Source of the DNA: Gaoshiqia sediminis
GTDB lineage: Bacteria; Bacteroidota; Bacteroidia; Bacteroidales; Prolixibacteraceae
Assembly (NCBI RefSeq): GCF_025907915.1
Contig: NZ_JAPAAF010000003.1
Span: forward strand, 62,001 to 126,000
Reading direction: 5' to 3'
Length of the DNA stretch: 64,000 nt
Below the pieces are notes generated by a model that worked only from the letters and a program-made list of their open reading frames with translations, had not been told where the DNA came from and did no database searches. This document shows positions 63,992 to 64,000 of the stretch, piece after piece. The position numbers and the translations under genes were made by a program. Within the stretch, counting starts at the first letter, position 1. Each line of letters starts with the position of its first letter.

Positions 63992-64000
63992 ATCTATCTT

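Overview
The window reads as a chromosomal segment of a Bacteroidota member. The sequence shows a SusC/SusD pair with an STN domain, an ECF sigma/FecR pair, TAnnTTTG-type promoter elements, few Shine-Dalgarno sites and many exported polysaccharide-degrading enzymes. A Marinilabiliales/Prolixibacteraceae-like host is a guess from general gene content.

Layout. (1) 1-8201, housekeeping: the N-terminal 854 codons of purL (runs off the left edge), a YkgJ-type cysteine-cluster protein, a DsrE-like exported protein, tpiA, lon, tRNA-Thr(CGT) and ribB. (2) 8229-27861, one long plus-strand catabolic cluster: DeoR-type regulator, FGGY kinase, fucose-isomerase-like protein, a two-gene (split) transketolase, a ribose-type ABC importer with a DUF2291 protein, an exported GH105-like hydrolase, five consecutive exported DUF1593 (Sde182/nucleoside-hydrolase-like) paralogues and a PL1-like pectate lyase. 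The set fits uptake and breakdown of an unusual sugar released from pectin. A D-apiose-type isomerase/kinase/transketolase route is my leading but unproven hypothesis. (3) 27862-32387, accessory and repeat-rich: four diverged copies of one interspersed repeat, REP-like mini-hairpins beside a possible TnpA_REP fragment, a 21-bp tandem repeat encoding heptads, the 3' end of a decayed group II intron, and AT-rich cargo genes (one a SAM methyltransferase) between the repeats.

(4) 32388-36963, a compact corrinoid methyltransfer module: corrinoid protein, UroD-family methyltransferase fused to a thioredoxin-like domain, CobW-type GTPase and a MetH-activation-domain protein, with a divergent AraC-family regulator. 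(5) 36970-63991, a minus-strand polysaccharide utilisation locus: ECF sigma, FecR, SusC with STN domain, SusD, PL1 pectate lyase, exported sugar-isomerase-like TIM barrel, DUF3826 protein and a large beta-helix/DUF6298 protein. Upstream of the sigma gene lie an SSS symporter, a Gfo/Idh/MocA oxidoreductase, a second UroD-like protein and GH31, GH2 and GH95 enzymes. GH95, GH2 and GH31 in that order match removal of a fucosyl-galactosyl-xylosyl side chain, while the lyases point to pectin.

Together the segment suggests a plant cell-wall (pectin/hemicellulose) specialist. The most unusual parts are the five-gene DUF1593 array inside the sugar operon, the corrinoid/UroD-thioredoxin/CobW/activation module, and 7-bp tandem arrays (GGAACTT type) that precede three start codons on the coding strand.
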